The notes below the pieces were generated by a model. That model was not told the DNA's origin. It worked only from the letters and a program-made list of their open reading frames with translations, and did not search any database. Shown in pieces: positions 50,516 to 58,877 of a stretch of DNA of 64,000 bases; positions within the stretch are counted from its first letter, which is position 1; the number at the start of each line of letters is the position of its first letter. The DNA is taken from positions 6,076,001 to 6,140,000 of the forward strand of contig NZ_JACHMO010000001.1 of the NCBI RefSeq assembly GCF_014205015.1, read 5' to 3'. The stretch comes from Saccharothrix ecbatanensis. Its GTDB lineage: Bacteria > Actinomycetota > Actinomycetes > Mycobacteriales > Pseudonocardiaceae. The translations under genes were made by a program, and so were the position numbers.

Positions 50516-51895
50516 ATGCGGCGCGCATCGGCTCGGCTGGTCCTGCTGGCGACAACCCTGCTGCTGGTCACCACCGCGTGCACCCAACTGGTCCCGGGCA
50601 GGCCGACGGCGGGCGAGTCCGTCACCAGGGGCACGGTCGACCCGAGCTTCATCCGGGGCACCGACGGCGGCCCCATCGACCAGCTCGCGGCGACCGCCCT
50701 CACGGACATCGACGCGTTCTGGGAAGAAGCCTTCCCGCAGACGTTCGCCAAGCAGTGGAAACCGCTGGAAGGCGGCATCTACTCGGTCGACACCACGGAT
50801 TCGTCCGCCAAGCCGCCGCCGTGCACCGAGAAGGCATCCGACGTCGAGGGCAACGCCTTCTACTGCCCCAGCGCCGACGCCATCGCCTGGGACCGCGCCG
50901 CGCTGCTGCCCGTCCTCAAGGACAGCTACGGCGACGCCGCCGTGGTGATCGTGCTGGCCCACGAGATGGGCCACGCCGTGCAGAACCGGATGGGCATCAC
51001 CCCGGAGGCCGAGCGCCGCCAACCGCAGCGGTTCCCCACGATCCTCACCGAGGCGATGGCCGACTGCTTCGCGGGCGCGTTCGTGAAGTGGGTGAACGAC
51101 GGCAAGTCCGAGCACCTGGACATCGGCTCCGACACGTTGGACTCGGCGCTCGGCGCGCTGATCACGTTCCGCGACCCGGTCGGCACGTCCGCCAACGACC
51201 AGTCCGCGCACGGCAACGCGTTCGACCGGGTGTCCGCGTTCCAGGACGGCTACCAGCAGGGCGTCAAGTTCTGCGCGGCCATGACGGTGGAGAACCGGGC
51301 GTTCACCCAGGAGGCGTTCACCACCGCCGACGACCGCGAGCGGGGCGGCAACCTGCCGTTCGACGAGATGCTGGAGTTCATCACCCCTGACCTGAACGAC
51401 TACTACGAGAGCTTGTCCACGCAGGCCGGCAAGACGTGGGCCGACCCGAAGGCCACCCCCACCGAGGAGGAGCCGGACTGCTCCGGCGACCAGGGCCCGG
51501 TGGCGTACTGCCCGGCGGACAAGGCGGTGGAGTTCGAGGTCAAGGCGGACCTCCCCGAGCTGCACGCCGAGATCGGCGACTACGCGACGGGCGTGCTGCT
51601 CGCCAGCCGGTACGCGTTGGCCGCGATGCAGGCCATGGGCGTCGAGCTGGAGGGCGAGGAAGCGGCGACCACGGCGTTGTGCCTGGCCGGCGCGTACACG
51701 CGGGAGGTGTTCGTCCGGCAGAAGGGGTTCGGGTTGTCGCCGGGCGACCTGGACGAGGCGGTCCGCGTGCTGCTCGCGTACGACTACGCGGCACGGGACG
51801 CGACGGGCTCGGCGGCGCTCGATCCCGGGTTCAAGCGGGTCGACGTGTTCCGCGGCGGCGTCATGGAGGGAACGAAAGCCTGCGGTTTGGCGTAG
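50516..51895 (+). CDS. Neutral zinc metallopeptidase lipoprotein, copy 1
   Basis: The product has 459 residues. The N-terminus MRRASARLVLLATTLLLVTT followed by ACTQLVPG is a lipoprotein signal with the lipobox Cys at residue 22. VVIVLAHEMGHAVQNRMGI contains HEXXH (HEMGH), and downstream ILTEAMADCFAGAFVKWV supplies a further Glu and Asp as in the YpfJ / putative neutral zinc metallopeptidase family. After about residue 300 it has a helical domain ending LDEAVRVLLAYDYAARDATG. It should be anchored outside the cell membrane. The substrate is unknown. The next gene is a diverged copy, 64 bases downstream, showing tandem duplication. Confidence 0.88.
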   Translation: MRRASARLVLLATTLLLVTTACTQLVPGRPTAGESVTRGTVDPSFIRGTDGGPIDQLAATALTDIDAFWEEAFPQTFAKQWKPLEGGIYSVDTTDSSAKPPPCTEKASDVEGNAFYCPSADAIAWDRAALLPVLKDSYGDAAVVIVLAHEMGHAVQNRMGITPEAERRQPQRFPTILTEAMADCFAGAFVKWVNDGKSEHLDIGSDTLDSALGALITFRDPVGTSANDQSAHGNAFDRVSAFQDGYQQGVKFCAAMTVENRAFTQEAFTTADDRERGGNLPFDEMLEFITPDLNDYYESLSTQAGKTWADPKATPTEEEPDCSGDQGPVAYCPADKAVEFEVKADLPELHAEIGDYATGVLLASRYALAAMQAMGVELEGEEAATTALCLAGAYTREVFVRQKGFGLSPGDLDEAVRVLLAYDYAARDATGSAALDPGFKRVDVFRGGVMEGTKACGLA

Positions 51896-51959
51896 CCGCG
51901 CGGGCCGGCCAAGTAGGGTTCGCACTCGGATCGGCACGGACCTGGGATGGGGCTTGGGC

Positions 51960-53393
51960 ATGGCTCGACGGGCTTGGGTAGCTGCGACGCTCGTCGCCGC
52001 GTTGGTGTCGACCGGGTGCACCCAGGTCGTGAGCGGGGCGGGCCGGTCGGAGCGGCCGGACGTCACCAAGGTCGCCGGGTTGGACATCACCACCGGTGAA
52101 AGCGGCGCGAAGCCGGGGGTGGCGGACGCCGACCTCCAGGTGGAGGGTGGCGACGGCGGCGAGATGGACCGGCTCGCGATCAACACGCTGGCCGACGTCG
52201 AGGAGTACTGGGCCGAGCAGCTGCCCGCGCGGTTCAACAAGGAGTTCCAGCCGGTGAAGCGGCTGGTGTCGTACGACTCCAACGGCGAGGGCGTGGAGAT
52301 CTGCCGCACCAACACGGCGGGTGTGGCGAACGCGTTCTACTGCTCGCTGGACGACTCGATCGCGTGGGACCGCGGTGAGCTGCTGCCGATGCTGGACGAC
52401 GCGTTCGGGCCGATGTCGGTGGTGACCGTGCTGGCGCACGAGATGGGTCACGCGATCCAGTACAAGCTCGGTGAGATCGGCGGGATCAACCAGGCCACGC
52501 CGTCGATCATCAAGGAGCAGCAGGCCGACTGCTACGCGGGCAACTTCTTCCGGTGGGTGGCGGAGGGCAAGTCCAAGCACTTCCGGATCTCGACCGGGCC
52601 CGGGTTGAACCAGGTGCTGGCGACGATGTTCTTCATCCGGGACGCGGCGGGGACGTCGGCCGAGAAGCAGGGCGCGCACGGCAGCGCGTTCGACCGGGTG
52701 GCGGCGTTCCAGTTCGGGTTCGCCGGTGATCCGACGCGGTGCGCGCAGATCGACGAAGCGGAGATCAAGGCGCGGATCACGCAGCAGAAGTTCGACTCGC
52801 AGGACCAGGACAAGGGGCTGGGCAAGGGCAACCTGAAGGTGGACGACCAGAAGTCGCTGGACCTGCTTGAGGAGTCTTTGCAGAAGGCGTTCAACCAGTC
52901 GGGCGCGACGCCGCCGTCGTTGACCGATTCCGCGTCGGACTGCCCGGACGTCTCCGAGACGTCGCCCGCGTCGTACTGCCCGGCGACGAACTCGATCTCG
53001 ATCGACCTGCCGGACCTGGTGAAGATCGGGACGCCGCCGAAGCGCGGGCAGAAGGGCGGCATCGGCGACTTCGCCGCGTTCGCCGAGGTGGCGTCGCGGT
53101 ACGCGTTGTCGATCCAGAAGGCGACCGGGTACGAGTTGGAGGGGCCGGCGGCGGGGTTGCGCACGGCTTGTCTGACCGGGGCTTGGGCCGGGGCCACGAA
53201 CCAGAACGGCGTGCGGCTGCGGTTGTCGTCCGGTGACCTGGACGAGGCGGTGGCCGAGTTGCTGGCCGACAAGAGCCTGATCGCCGCCGACGTGAACGGG
53301 ACCGTCGTCCCGTCCGGCTTCGCCCGCGTGGAGGCGTTCCGGGACGGCTTCTACCAGGGCTCGGGTCTCTGCACCCGCAAGTACTCGGGCTGA
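51960..53393 (+). CDS. Neutral zinc metallopeptidase lipoprotein, copy 2
   Basis: The product has 477 residues with the same plan as the preceding gene: lipoprotein signal MARRAWVAATLVAALVSTG then CTQVVSG (lipobox Cys), HEXXH in TVLAHEMGHAIQYKLGEIGG, and the second acid motif IIKEQQADCYAGNFFRWV. The C-terminal half repeats the helical domain (GDLDEAVAELLADKSLIAA). The copies share layout, and short blocks such as AHEMGHA, AFYC and GDLDEAV, but differ along most of their length, so the duplication is old. The ATG at 51960 is chosen; a TTG two codons earlier is possible. A hairpin follows the stop. Confidence 0.88.
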   Translation: MARRAWVAATLVAALVSTGCTQVVSGAGRSERPDVTKVAGLDITTGESGAKPGVADADLQVEGGDGGEMDRLAINTLADVEEYWAEQLPARFNKEFQPVKRLVSYDSNGEGVEICRTNTAGVANAFYCSLDDSIAWDRGELLPMLDDAFGPMSVVTVLAHEMGHAIQYKLGEIGGINQATPSIIKEQQADCYAGNFFRWVAEGKSKHFRISTGPGLNQVLATMFFIRDAAGTSAEKQGAHGSAFDRVAAFQFGFAGDPTRCAQIDEAEIKARITQQKFDSQDQDKGLGKGNLKVDDQKSLDLLEESLQKAFNQSGATPPSLTDSASDCPDVSETSPASYCPATNSISIDLPDLVKIGTPPKRGQKGGIGDFAAFAEVASRYALSIQKATGYELEGPAAGLRTACLTGAWAGATNQNGVRLRLSSGDLDEAVAELLADKSLIAADVNGTVVPSGFARVEAFRDGFYQGSGLCTRKYSG

Positions 53394-53433
53394 CCGCGCG
53401 GGAATTGTCGGTCCCTGCCGGCAGGATTAAGAA

Positions 53434-53462
53434 CAGGGGTCCCCCTGGGCGGAGGACCCCTG
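53434..53462. terminator. Hairpin between the metallopeptidase gene and the thioredoxin/TPR gene
   Basis: CAGGGGTCC at 53434-53442 pairs with GGACCCCTG at 53454-53462 around an 11-base loop. The flanking genes converge, so it probably acts in both directions. Confidence 0.6.
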
Positions 53463-53519
53463 CGAAGCAAACAGTGTGAACGAACCCGGTTCGAAGCGGA
53501 CCGGTGCGCTGCGGGTTGG

Positions 53520-54515
53520 TCAGTACAGAGCGCTGGCGAGGTTGCGGCGGGCCTTGGTCACGCGTTCGTCGTCCGGCGGGAACAGTTCGAACAGGTTCAC
53601 GAGGTGTTCGCGGACCTTGTCGCGGTCCTCGCCGTAAACCCGGCGCACCGTGTCGATCAGGCGCTTGAACGCCTTCTCCACGTCGTTCGTCGCCAACTCC
53701 AGATCGGCGGCGGCCAACTGGGCGTCCAGGTCGTCCGGGTTCCCGTCGGCCTTCGCGATCGCGTCCGACGGCACGGCCTCGGCCCGCGCGGTGAACCGGA
53801 CCTGTGCCAGCGCGGCCTTGGCCTCGGCGTTCGCCGGTTCGGCCGCCAGGATGGCCTCGTACGCGGCCTCGGCGGCGGCGAAGTCGCCCTGCTCGAACGC
53901 TTCCTCGGCAGCCGTGAAACGCGCGTCCTCCGGCTCGGCCATCGGCTCGTCATCGCCGACGGGCGACGCGCCGCGGTTCGCTTCCGCCGCCTTGATGCCG
54001 GGCAGTCGGTCACGCAGGGCGTCCAGCAGGCGGTCGATCCACTGGCCGAACTCCGCCTCCGGCAGCGGGCCGGCGAACGCGTCGATGGGCTGACCGCCGG
54101 CGATCGCCACGACGGTCGGCACCGACTGCACGCCGAACACCTGGCCGATCCGCGGGTTCGCGTCCAGGTCGACCCTGGCCAGCAGCCAGGTGCCGCCGCC
54201 CGCCCTGGCGGCGCGTTCGAGCACGGGTGAGAGCTGGCCCGCCTCGGGGCTCCACGTCGCGGTCAGCTCGACCACGACCGGCACTTCCAGGGAGCGCTCG
54301 ACAACCGACTGGAACGTCGCCTCGGTGACGTCCAGCACCCACGGGCTCGGACCGGCGTCCGAACCTCCGGCCCCGCCCGGCGGCGGGGGTGGGGTGGCGG
54401 CGCGCTGCCTCGCGGCGTCGGCACGGGCCTTCAGCGCGCCGAGGTCGACCGCCCCGGACAACGCGGCGGACATTGCGGCGGTCTTTCGGGGGTCTGGCCT
54501 TGTCACGCTCTCCAT
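53520..54515 (-). CDS. Thioredoxin-fold/TPR protein (YbbN/CnoX-like), lacking the CxxC motif
   Basis: The product has 331 residues. After a flexible N-terminus ([11 protein letters not shown]) a thioredoxin domain spans about residues 58-165: [40 protein letters not shown], and [20 protein letters not shown] with the cis-Pro. The active site WCxxC is replaced by WSPE, so it cannot do dithiol exchange. The C-terminal half has TPR repeats ([40 protein letters not shown]). The plan matches the co-chaperone YbbN/CnoX and mycobacterial Rv1324. In M. tuberculosis that gene is close to glgB-glgE-glgP, as here. A holdase or chaperone-linking role is likely by family. Confidence 0.9.
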   Translation of the reverse strand: MESVTRPDPRKTAAMSAALSGAVDLGALKARADAARQRAATPPPPPGGAGGSDAGPSPWVLDVTEATFQSVVERSLEVPVVVELTATWSPEAGQLSPVLERAARAGGGTWLLARVDLDANPRIGQVFGVQSVPTVVAIAGGQPIDAFAGPLPEAEFGQWIDRLLDALRDRLPGIKAAEANRGASPVGDDEPMAEPEDARFTAAEEAFEQGDFAAAEAAYEAILAAEPANAEAKAALAQVRFTARAEAVPSDAIAKADGNPDDLDAQLAAADLELATNDVEKAFKRLIDTVRRVYGEDRDKVREHLVNLFELFPPDDERVTKARRNLASALY

Positions 54516-54548
54516 CCTGGCACGAGACCGACCGCGGGACGCGCGCGG

Positions 54549-55394
54549 CTAGCCGGGGAGTTGCGCGACCGGGTCGATCGCCATCGGGTTCGTCCGCATG
54601 GCCTCGTTCAGGTGCCCCAACCGGCGGGCGATCGGGGTCATCAGGTCGACGAACCGGGCGGCGCCGGGCTCACCCAGGACGTCCCACGGACGGGCGGCGG
54701 CCTCGTCGGTACGACGTTCGACGTCCTCGCGGAGCGCCCGACCGGCCGACGTGAGCCCGCCGTCGAACAGACCTCGCCCGGTGAGCGACGCTTCGGCTTC
54801 CCGCCACTCCTCCTCCGACCAGCCCCGCGCCACACGCATGTAGGCGGGATCGAGGCCCTTGTCCGCGCTGAACAGCACCAACGTCTCGCACGGGTTCAGG
54901 TCAGCGGCCACCAAAGCGGCGATGTGGCCGTCACCCCTCGACTCGCGCAACGTCGTGCACGCCTGCCACAACGCGAGGTGGGGTTCGTCGGGAACGGGCA
55001 GCGCGCGGTTCGCCGCGGCGAGCACCCGACCCGCGATCGGCGCCGCTTCAGCCGCCTGTCCGGCCAGGTCGGCGGCCTCGGCCACGTCCAGGCTCTCCAA
55101 CATCCGGCGCAACGCCCGGTCGACGCCTTCCAGCCGTGCCTCGACGAACCTGGCGGGCTCGGCGACCCCCCACGCGTCGGGCAGCGCGCGGGCCACCATG
55201 CGCGGGTGGAAGCTGAAGAACGCGGCGGTGACGATCTCCGGCGGCACGGCGCCGAGCGGTGCCGCGCGCTGGGCGAAGTAGCCCATCCAGCCGCCCTTGC
55301 AGCCCAGCGCGTCGGTCACCGCCCGCGACTCCGGCGAGAAGTACGTCACGTCGTGGTAGGTCTCGAAGCGCAACCACAGGTCCCGGGGCGTCAT
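54549..55394 (-). CDS. SCO6745-family protein, function unknown
   Basis: The product of 281 residues is helical. PRDLWLRFETYHDVTYFSPE is the family N-terminus, WMGYFAQRAAPLGAVPPEIV follows, then AAFFSFHPRMVARALPDAWG, the most conserved block. The C-terminal half, GRGLFDGGLTSAGRALREDV, resembles a winged-helix segment. The family is widespread in actinomycetes and lacks an assigned role; a DNA- or ligand-binding function is possible. ATG at 55394 is chosen over TTG at 55403. The gene follows the thiamine-binding gene by 21 bases on the same strand. Confidence 0.8.
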   Translation of the reverse strand: MTPRDLWLRFETYHDVTYFSPESRAVTDALGCKGGWMGYFAQRAAPLGAVPPEIVTAAFFSFHPRMVARALPDAWGVAEPARFVEARLEGVDRALRRMLESLDVAEAADLAGQAAEAAPIAGRVLAAANRALPVPDEPHLALWQACTTLRESRGDGHIAALVAADLNPCETLVLFSADKGLDPAYMRVARGWSEEEWREAEASLTGRGLFDGGLTSAGRALREDVERRTDEAAARPWDVLGEPGAARFVDLMTPIARRLGHLNEAMRTNPMAIDPVAQLPG

Positions 55395-55415
55395 GCCCGG
55401 CAACTTACCGACGCG

Positions 55416-55718
55416 TCACGCCTCGCCGGCGAGGTGACGTTCGACCCGCTCCACCTTGGCCGTCAGCTGGCACGTGAAGCCGGGCCGGATGTCGGCCTTG
55501 AGCACCAGGCTCACCCTCGGAGCGGTGGCCTGCACAGCCTCCGTCGCCTTCTTCACCACCGCCATCACCTCGTCCCACTCGCCCTCGACCAGCGTGAACA
55601 TGGCGTTGGTCTCGTTGGGCAGGCCGGACTCCCGGACCACCCGCACGGCCTCGGCGACGGCCGCGGCCACCCCGTCGGACTCCCCGCCGAGCGGGCTGAC
55701 GCTGAACGCGACGAGCAC
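55416..55718 (-). CDS. MTH1187/YkoF-type thiamine-binding protein
   Basis: This protein of 100 residues has the DUF77/UPF0045 ferredoxin-like fold: [60 protein letters not shown] and [11 protein letters not shown]. Structures of this family show tetramers binding thiamine or its pyrimidine moiety. The start is GTG at 55718 because AGGAGG lies six bases upstream on the minus strand. It is divergent from a MarR regulator across 42 bases and upstream of the SCO6745-type gene, so the MarR protein may control the pair. Confidence 0.86.
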   Translation of the reverse strand: MLVAFSVSPLGGESDGVAAAVAEAVRVVRESGLPNETNAMFTLVEGEWDEVMAVVKKATEAVQATAPRVSLVLKADIRPGFTCQLTAKVERVERHLAGEA

Positions 55719-55748
55719 TGCTGCCTCCTGCGTGTCGGTACCCACTGG

Positions 55749-55760
55749 TAGCTTCGCCGC
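55749..55760 (+). promoter_or_regulatory. -10 TAGCTT six bases before the MarR ATG
   Basis: TAGCTT at 55749-55754 plus CGCCGC leads directly to ATG at 55761. The same 42-base gap must also hold the promoter of the divergent thiamine-binding gene. Confidence 0.5.
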
Positions 55761-56264
55761 ATGACGTCGCAGCCGTTGCCGTTCGACCCCATCGCGCGCG
55801 CCGCCGAGCTGTGGGAGAAGCGGATCGGCCCGTCGACGGCGATGGCCGCGGTCACCAGCGTCATGCGAGTACAGCAGATCATCCAGTCCGCGGTGGACGC
55901 CGCCCTCAAGCCGCACGGGCTGACGTTCGCGCGGTTCGAGGCGCTGGTGCTGTTGACGTTCGCCCGCACGGGCAGCCTGCCGATGCGGGTCATGGGCGAG
56001 CGCCTCCAGCTGCACCCGACGAGCGTCACGAACATCGTGGACCGGTTGGAGGCGGACGGGCTGGTGCGCCGCAACCCGCACCCGACCGACCGGCGCACCA
56101 CGCTGGTGGAGATCACCGAGGCGGGGCACAGCAGGCGTGAGGCCGCCACCGAGGCCGTGACGAGCGTCGACTTCGGGTTGCGCGGGCTGACCGACCGGCA
56201 GACCGAGCAGCTGACCGACCTGCTGGCGAAGGTCCGCCGCGCGGTGGGCGACTTCGAGGACTGA
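55761..56264 (+). CDS. MarR-family transcriptional regulator
   Basis: The product of 167 residues has the MarR winged helix: [40 protein letters not shown] (recognition helix) and [20 protein letters not shown] (wing with the conserved DxRxxx-type DRR), then [15 protein letters not shown]. Such proteins are dimeric repressors released by small phenolic or other ligands. The ligand is unknown. Targets are probably its own gene and the divergent thiamine-binding gene. Initiation looks leaderless. Confidence 0.92.
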   Translation: MTSQPLPFDPIARAAELWEKRIGPSTAMAAVTSVMRVQQIIQSAVDAALKPHGLTFARFEALVLLTFARTGSLPMRVMGERLQLHPTSVTNIVDRLEADGLVRRNPHPTDRRTTLVEITEAGHSRREAATEAVTSVDFGLRGLTDRQTEQLTDLLAKVRRAVGDFED

Positions 56265-56309
56265 GGTAATCCGTTCGACACGCGTCGGGGGTGCCGTCAC
56301 CCTGCACTC

Positions 56310-57341
56310 GTGCGGGAGATCAGGGCTCTGGTGACGGTCGGCGGTCGGTACGTGGGCGAGGCCGAGCCGTTCACCGTCGACAGCCCGTGGTGGAGCGACG
56401 TGCGTCCGGTGACCGAGCACTTGGACCGGGTGCTGGGCGTGACGACGAGCGTGTTGCGGCTGGTCGGCACAACATCTGGTGGTGCGCGTGACGGCGTGGT
56501 GACGTACCAGGTGGAGGCCGACCGCGTGCCGGACGGCTTGTCCTCGACCGGACGTCACGAGTTCCCCGATCACCCGTTGCGGTTGCCTTGGGCGCGTCCG
56601 GGTGGTCCCGCGGAATTGGTCGAGTGGGCGAGGCGGCACGTCGACGTGACCGGGTCGCCCGTGCAGGTGAAGACGTGGAACCTGTCGTGCCTGTACCGGC
56701 TGCCGACGGCGTCCGGTGCGGTGTGGGCCAAGGCGACGCCGCCGTTCATGGCGGACGAGGCCGCGGTGATCCGGCTGGTGGCGTCGGTCGACCCGTCGTT
56801 GGCGCCCGAGTTGATCGCGTCGGAGCCCGGTCGGGTGCTGTTGGGCGAGGCGTCCGGGGTGGACTGCTGGCAGCCGGACGACGAGGTGATCGAGCGGATC
56901 GTGCCGCGGTGGGTCGGTGTGCAGGCGGCAGTGGCCGGTGCGCCGAGGTTGCGGGTGCGCGGCGTGCCGGTGCCCGGTTTCGGGTTGCCGGACACGGTGC
57001 TGCACGGCGATTTCCACCCCGGCAACTGGCGGTCCGGCGGGGTCGTGCTCGACTGGGGTGACGCGCACTGGGGCCACCCGGCGTTGGACGCGGCGCGGTT
57101 GATCGGGTTCGTGGCGCCGGAGGTGCGTCCGGCGGTCGAACGGGCTTGGGTCGACGCGTGGTTGAGCCACTACCCGTCGAGCGACCCGGCGAGTGCGCTG
57201 CGGCACGCGCGGCCGGCGTCACACCTCGTGGGCGCGTTGGTGTACCAGGAGTTCCTGGACAACATCGAGCCGAGCGAACGCGTGTACCACCTCGGTGACC
57301 CGGAGGCGGAGTTGGCGCGCGCCCAGGCGTTCGCGGTCTGA
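56310..57341 (+). CDS. Aminoglycoside phosphotransferase-fold (APH) kinase-like protein
   Basis: The product has 343 residues. The N-terminal third ([40 protein letters not shown]) is unlike typical APH and may be a substrate module. The kinase-like part carries [20 protein letters not shown] (Trp/Asn/Ser loop), the catalytic [18 protein letters not shown] and the metal motif [23 protein letters not shown]-fold proteins phosphorylate small molecules or maltose-like sugars; the HGDFHPGN loop is complete, so it is likely active. The substrate is unknown and antibiotic resistance should not be assumed. GTG at 56310 follows CACCCT plus six bases. Confidence 0.83.
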   Translation: MREIRALVTVGGRYVGEAEPFTVDSPWWSDVRPVTEHLDRVLGVTTSVLRLVGTTSGGARDGVVTYQVEADRVPDGLSSTGRHEFPDHPLRLPWARPGGPAELVEWARRHVDVTGSPVQVKTWNLSCLYRLPTASGAVWAKATPPFMADEAAVIRLVASVDPSLAPELIASEPGRVLLGEASGVDCWQPDDEVIERIVPRWVGVQAAVAGAPRLRVRGVPVPGFGLPDTVLHGDFHPGNWRSGGVVLDWGDAHWGHPALDAARLIGFVAPEVRPAVERAWVDAWLSHYPSSDPASALRHARPASHLVGALVYQEFLDNIEPSERVYHLGDPEAELARAQAFAV

Positions 57342-57359
57342 GCCCCAGTCGTTGAGGGT

Positions 57360-57439
57360 CTCAGTCGCCGGCGCTCTCAGTCGCCGGCGGTCTCAGTCGC
57401 CGGCGGTCTCAGTCGCCGGTGCTCTCAGTCGCCCGCGGT
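57360..57439. repeat. Five copies of a 16-bp tandem repeat between convergent genes
   Basis: CTCAGTCGCCGGCGGT-type units start at 57360, 57376, 57392, 57408 and 57424; units 2 and 3 are identical and the others differ at one or two positions. The last unit overlaps the final codons and stop of the DUF3817 gene on the minus strand. Each unit would supply a TGA on that strand. Confidence 0.9.
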
Positions 57440-57739
57440 CTGCGCCTCGGCCAGCCGCCCGGTCTTGTTGGCCCAGCGCTCGAACACCACGGTGCCGAAC
57501 GGCGGGATGCTCGCGAGCAGGCCGAAGATCAGCGTCCGGCGGTCCCAGCGCTGCGCCAGCATCAGCGTGACGAGGATGTAGCCGACGAAGATCACACCGT
57601 GCACCGGGCCGAAGATCTTCACGCCGATCTCGTTCCCGACCACGACGTACTTGAAGAACATGCCGATCAGCAGACCGGCCCACGACACCGCCTCTGCCAT
57701 GGCGAGGAGCCGGAACCGACCAACAGCGCTGCTAAACAT
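57425..57739 (-). CDS. DUF3817-family integral membrane protein
   Basis: The product of 104 residues has three membrane helices: FRLLAMAEAVSWAGLLIGMF, HGVIFVGYILVTLMLAQRWD, and TLIFGLLASIPPFGTVVFER, then a short charged tail. The pattern RFRLLAMAEAVSW...VGNEIGVKIFGPVHG is typical of DUF3817, whose function is unknown. The ATG at 57739 is chosen because CACAAT plus seven bases precedes it; the ATG at 57748 overlaps that box. Its 3' end runs into the 16-bp tandem repeat. Confidence 0.88.
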   Translation of the reverse strand: MFSSAVGRFRLLAMAEAVSWAGLLIGMFFKYVVVGNEIGVKIFGPVHGVIFVGYILVTLMLAQRWDRRTLIFGLLASIPPFGTVVFERWANKTGRLAEAQTAGD

Positions 57740-57784
57740 GGCTCCCATTGTGGCCAGTGACCGCCCTCACCAGCCCTCCACCCC

Positions 57785-57829
57785 CCCGTGAGTCCTACGT
57801 TCACGTCCCGTGAACGTAGGACTCACGGG
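57785..57829. terminator. 21-bp perfect palindrome of the AACGTAGGACTCAC repeat family
   Basis: The arms at 57785-57805 and 57809-57829 are exact complements around a TCC loop. Each contains the GTGAGTCCTACGTTCA sequence found in the array at 32.4 kb. It lies five bases after the stop of the ABC permease gene, so it very likely ends that operon's transcript. Confidence 0.82.
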
Positions 57830-57833
57830 TGGG

Positions 57834-58877
57834 TCAGTCTTCCCAGCGGAAGAGGCGGACGGCCAGGAAGCCGACCACGAGGGTGAAGCCGATCAGGACG
57901 GCGGACGGGACCAGGAGGGCTTCGACGCCCTTGCCCCGGACCAGGACGTCCAGCATGCCGTCGTTCATGTGCCGCAACGGGAACACGTTGGAGACGGCCT
58001 GGAGCCAGCCTGGCGCGTTCTCCACCGGGAAGAACGTGCCGGACAGGAACGCCATCGGCAGGATGATGATGTTCGCCGCGCCGGACGCCGCCTCCTCCGT
58101 CTTGCAGAACGCCCCGACGAGCATGCCGATCGCGAAGAACGCCGTGGTGCCCAGCACCAGCAACGGCAGCGCCAGGTACCACTGGCCGGTCAGCTTGAGC
58201 CCGAACAGGGGCAGCATCGCGACCGCGACGAACACGATCCCCTGCGCCACCGCCGTGCCCACGCTCACCAGCACGCGGGACGAGAGGACCGTCATCGCGC
58301 TCACCGGAGCCAGCCGGATCCGCCGCAGCACCTGCTTCTTCCGCCACGACACCATGGTCAGCGCCGCGCCGAACACACCCGAGATCGAGATCGCCCACGA
58401 CAGGATGCCGGGCGTCAGGTACTGGATCGGCTTGAGCGACGCGTCCTCGACCGGCTTGGCCTCCAGCGTGAACTTGGGCGTGACCTGCGCCGCACCGAGG
58501 TTGATCTTGTCGACCACGCCGGACACGATGCCGATCACGGTGCCCGCCGCGACCTGGTCGCTGGCCGCGAACGTCACGTCGACCCGGTCGCCGTTCACCA
58601 CCACGGCCGCGGGCAGGTCGCCGTCGTTCACCTTCTGCCGCGCGGTCGCCTCGTCCCCGTACTTCTCCAGCTCCAACGCGCCGGTCTGCTCCAACGCCGA
58701 CAGCACCGGCCCGTCACCGACGGCCGCGATCTTCGTCTTGTCGCTGCCCGCGTCGCTGAACAGCAGGCCGAACACGACCAGGAACATCAACGGGAACAGG
58801 AAGACGAAGAACAACGTCATCTTGTCCCGCAGGAAACCCTTGATCATGGCGGCCGACAGGCTCTTGAAGGCGGTCAT
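57834..58877 (-). CDS. ABC-2 type transporter permease
   Basis: The product has 347 residues with one N-terminal helix (MTLFFVFLFPLMFLVVFGLL), a soluble extracytoplasmic loop of about 120 residues (KTKIAAVGDGPVLSALEQTG to VDKINLGAAQVTPKFTLEAK), and five C-terminal helices with the ABC-2 core (GILSWAISISGVFGAALTMV, SWRKKQVLRRIRLAPVSAMT, AFLSGTFFPVENAPGWLQAV). This is the DrrB/YhgE-like export permease pattern. It works with the ATPase encoded immediately upstream; the ATG overlaps that stop by four bases. The exported compound is unknown: drug, lipid or peptide are all possible. Confidence 0.92.
   Translation of the reverse strand: MTAFKSLSAAMIKGFLRDKMTLFFVFLFPLMFLVVFGLLFSDAGSDKTKIAAVGDGPVLSALEQTGALELEKYGDEATARQKVNDGDLPAAVVVNGDRVDVTFAASDQVAAGTVIGIVSGVVDKINLGAAQVTPKFTLEAKPVEDASLKPIQYLTPGILSWAISISGVFGAALTMVSWRKKQVLRRIRLAPVSAMTVLSSRVLVSVGTAVAQGIVFVAVAMLPLFGLKLTGQWYLALPLLVLGTTAFFAIGMLVGAFCKTEEAASGAANIIILPMAFLSGTFFPVENAPGWLQAVSNVFPLRHMNDGMLDVLVRGKGVEALLVPSAVLIGFTLVVGFLAVRLFRWED

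Noticed and set aside
57360..57439. Possible CRISPR array or iteron origin at the 16-bp repeats
   Set aside because: Units are directly adjacent with no spacers and there is no replication gene. It is a simple minisatellite.
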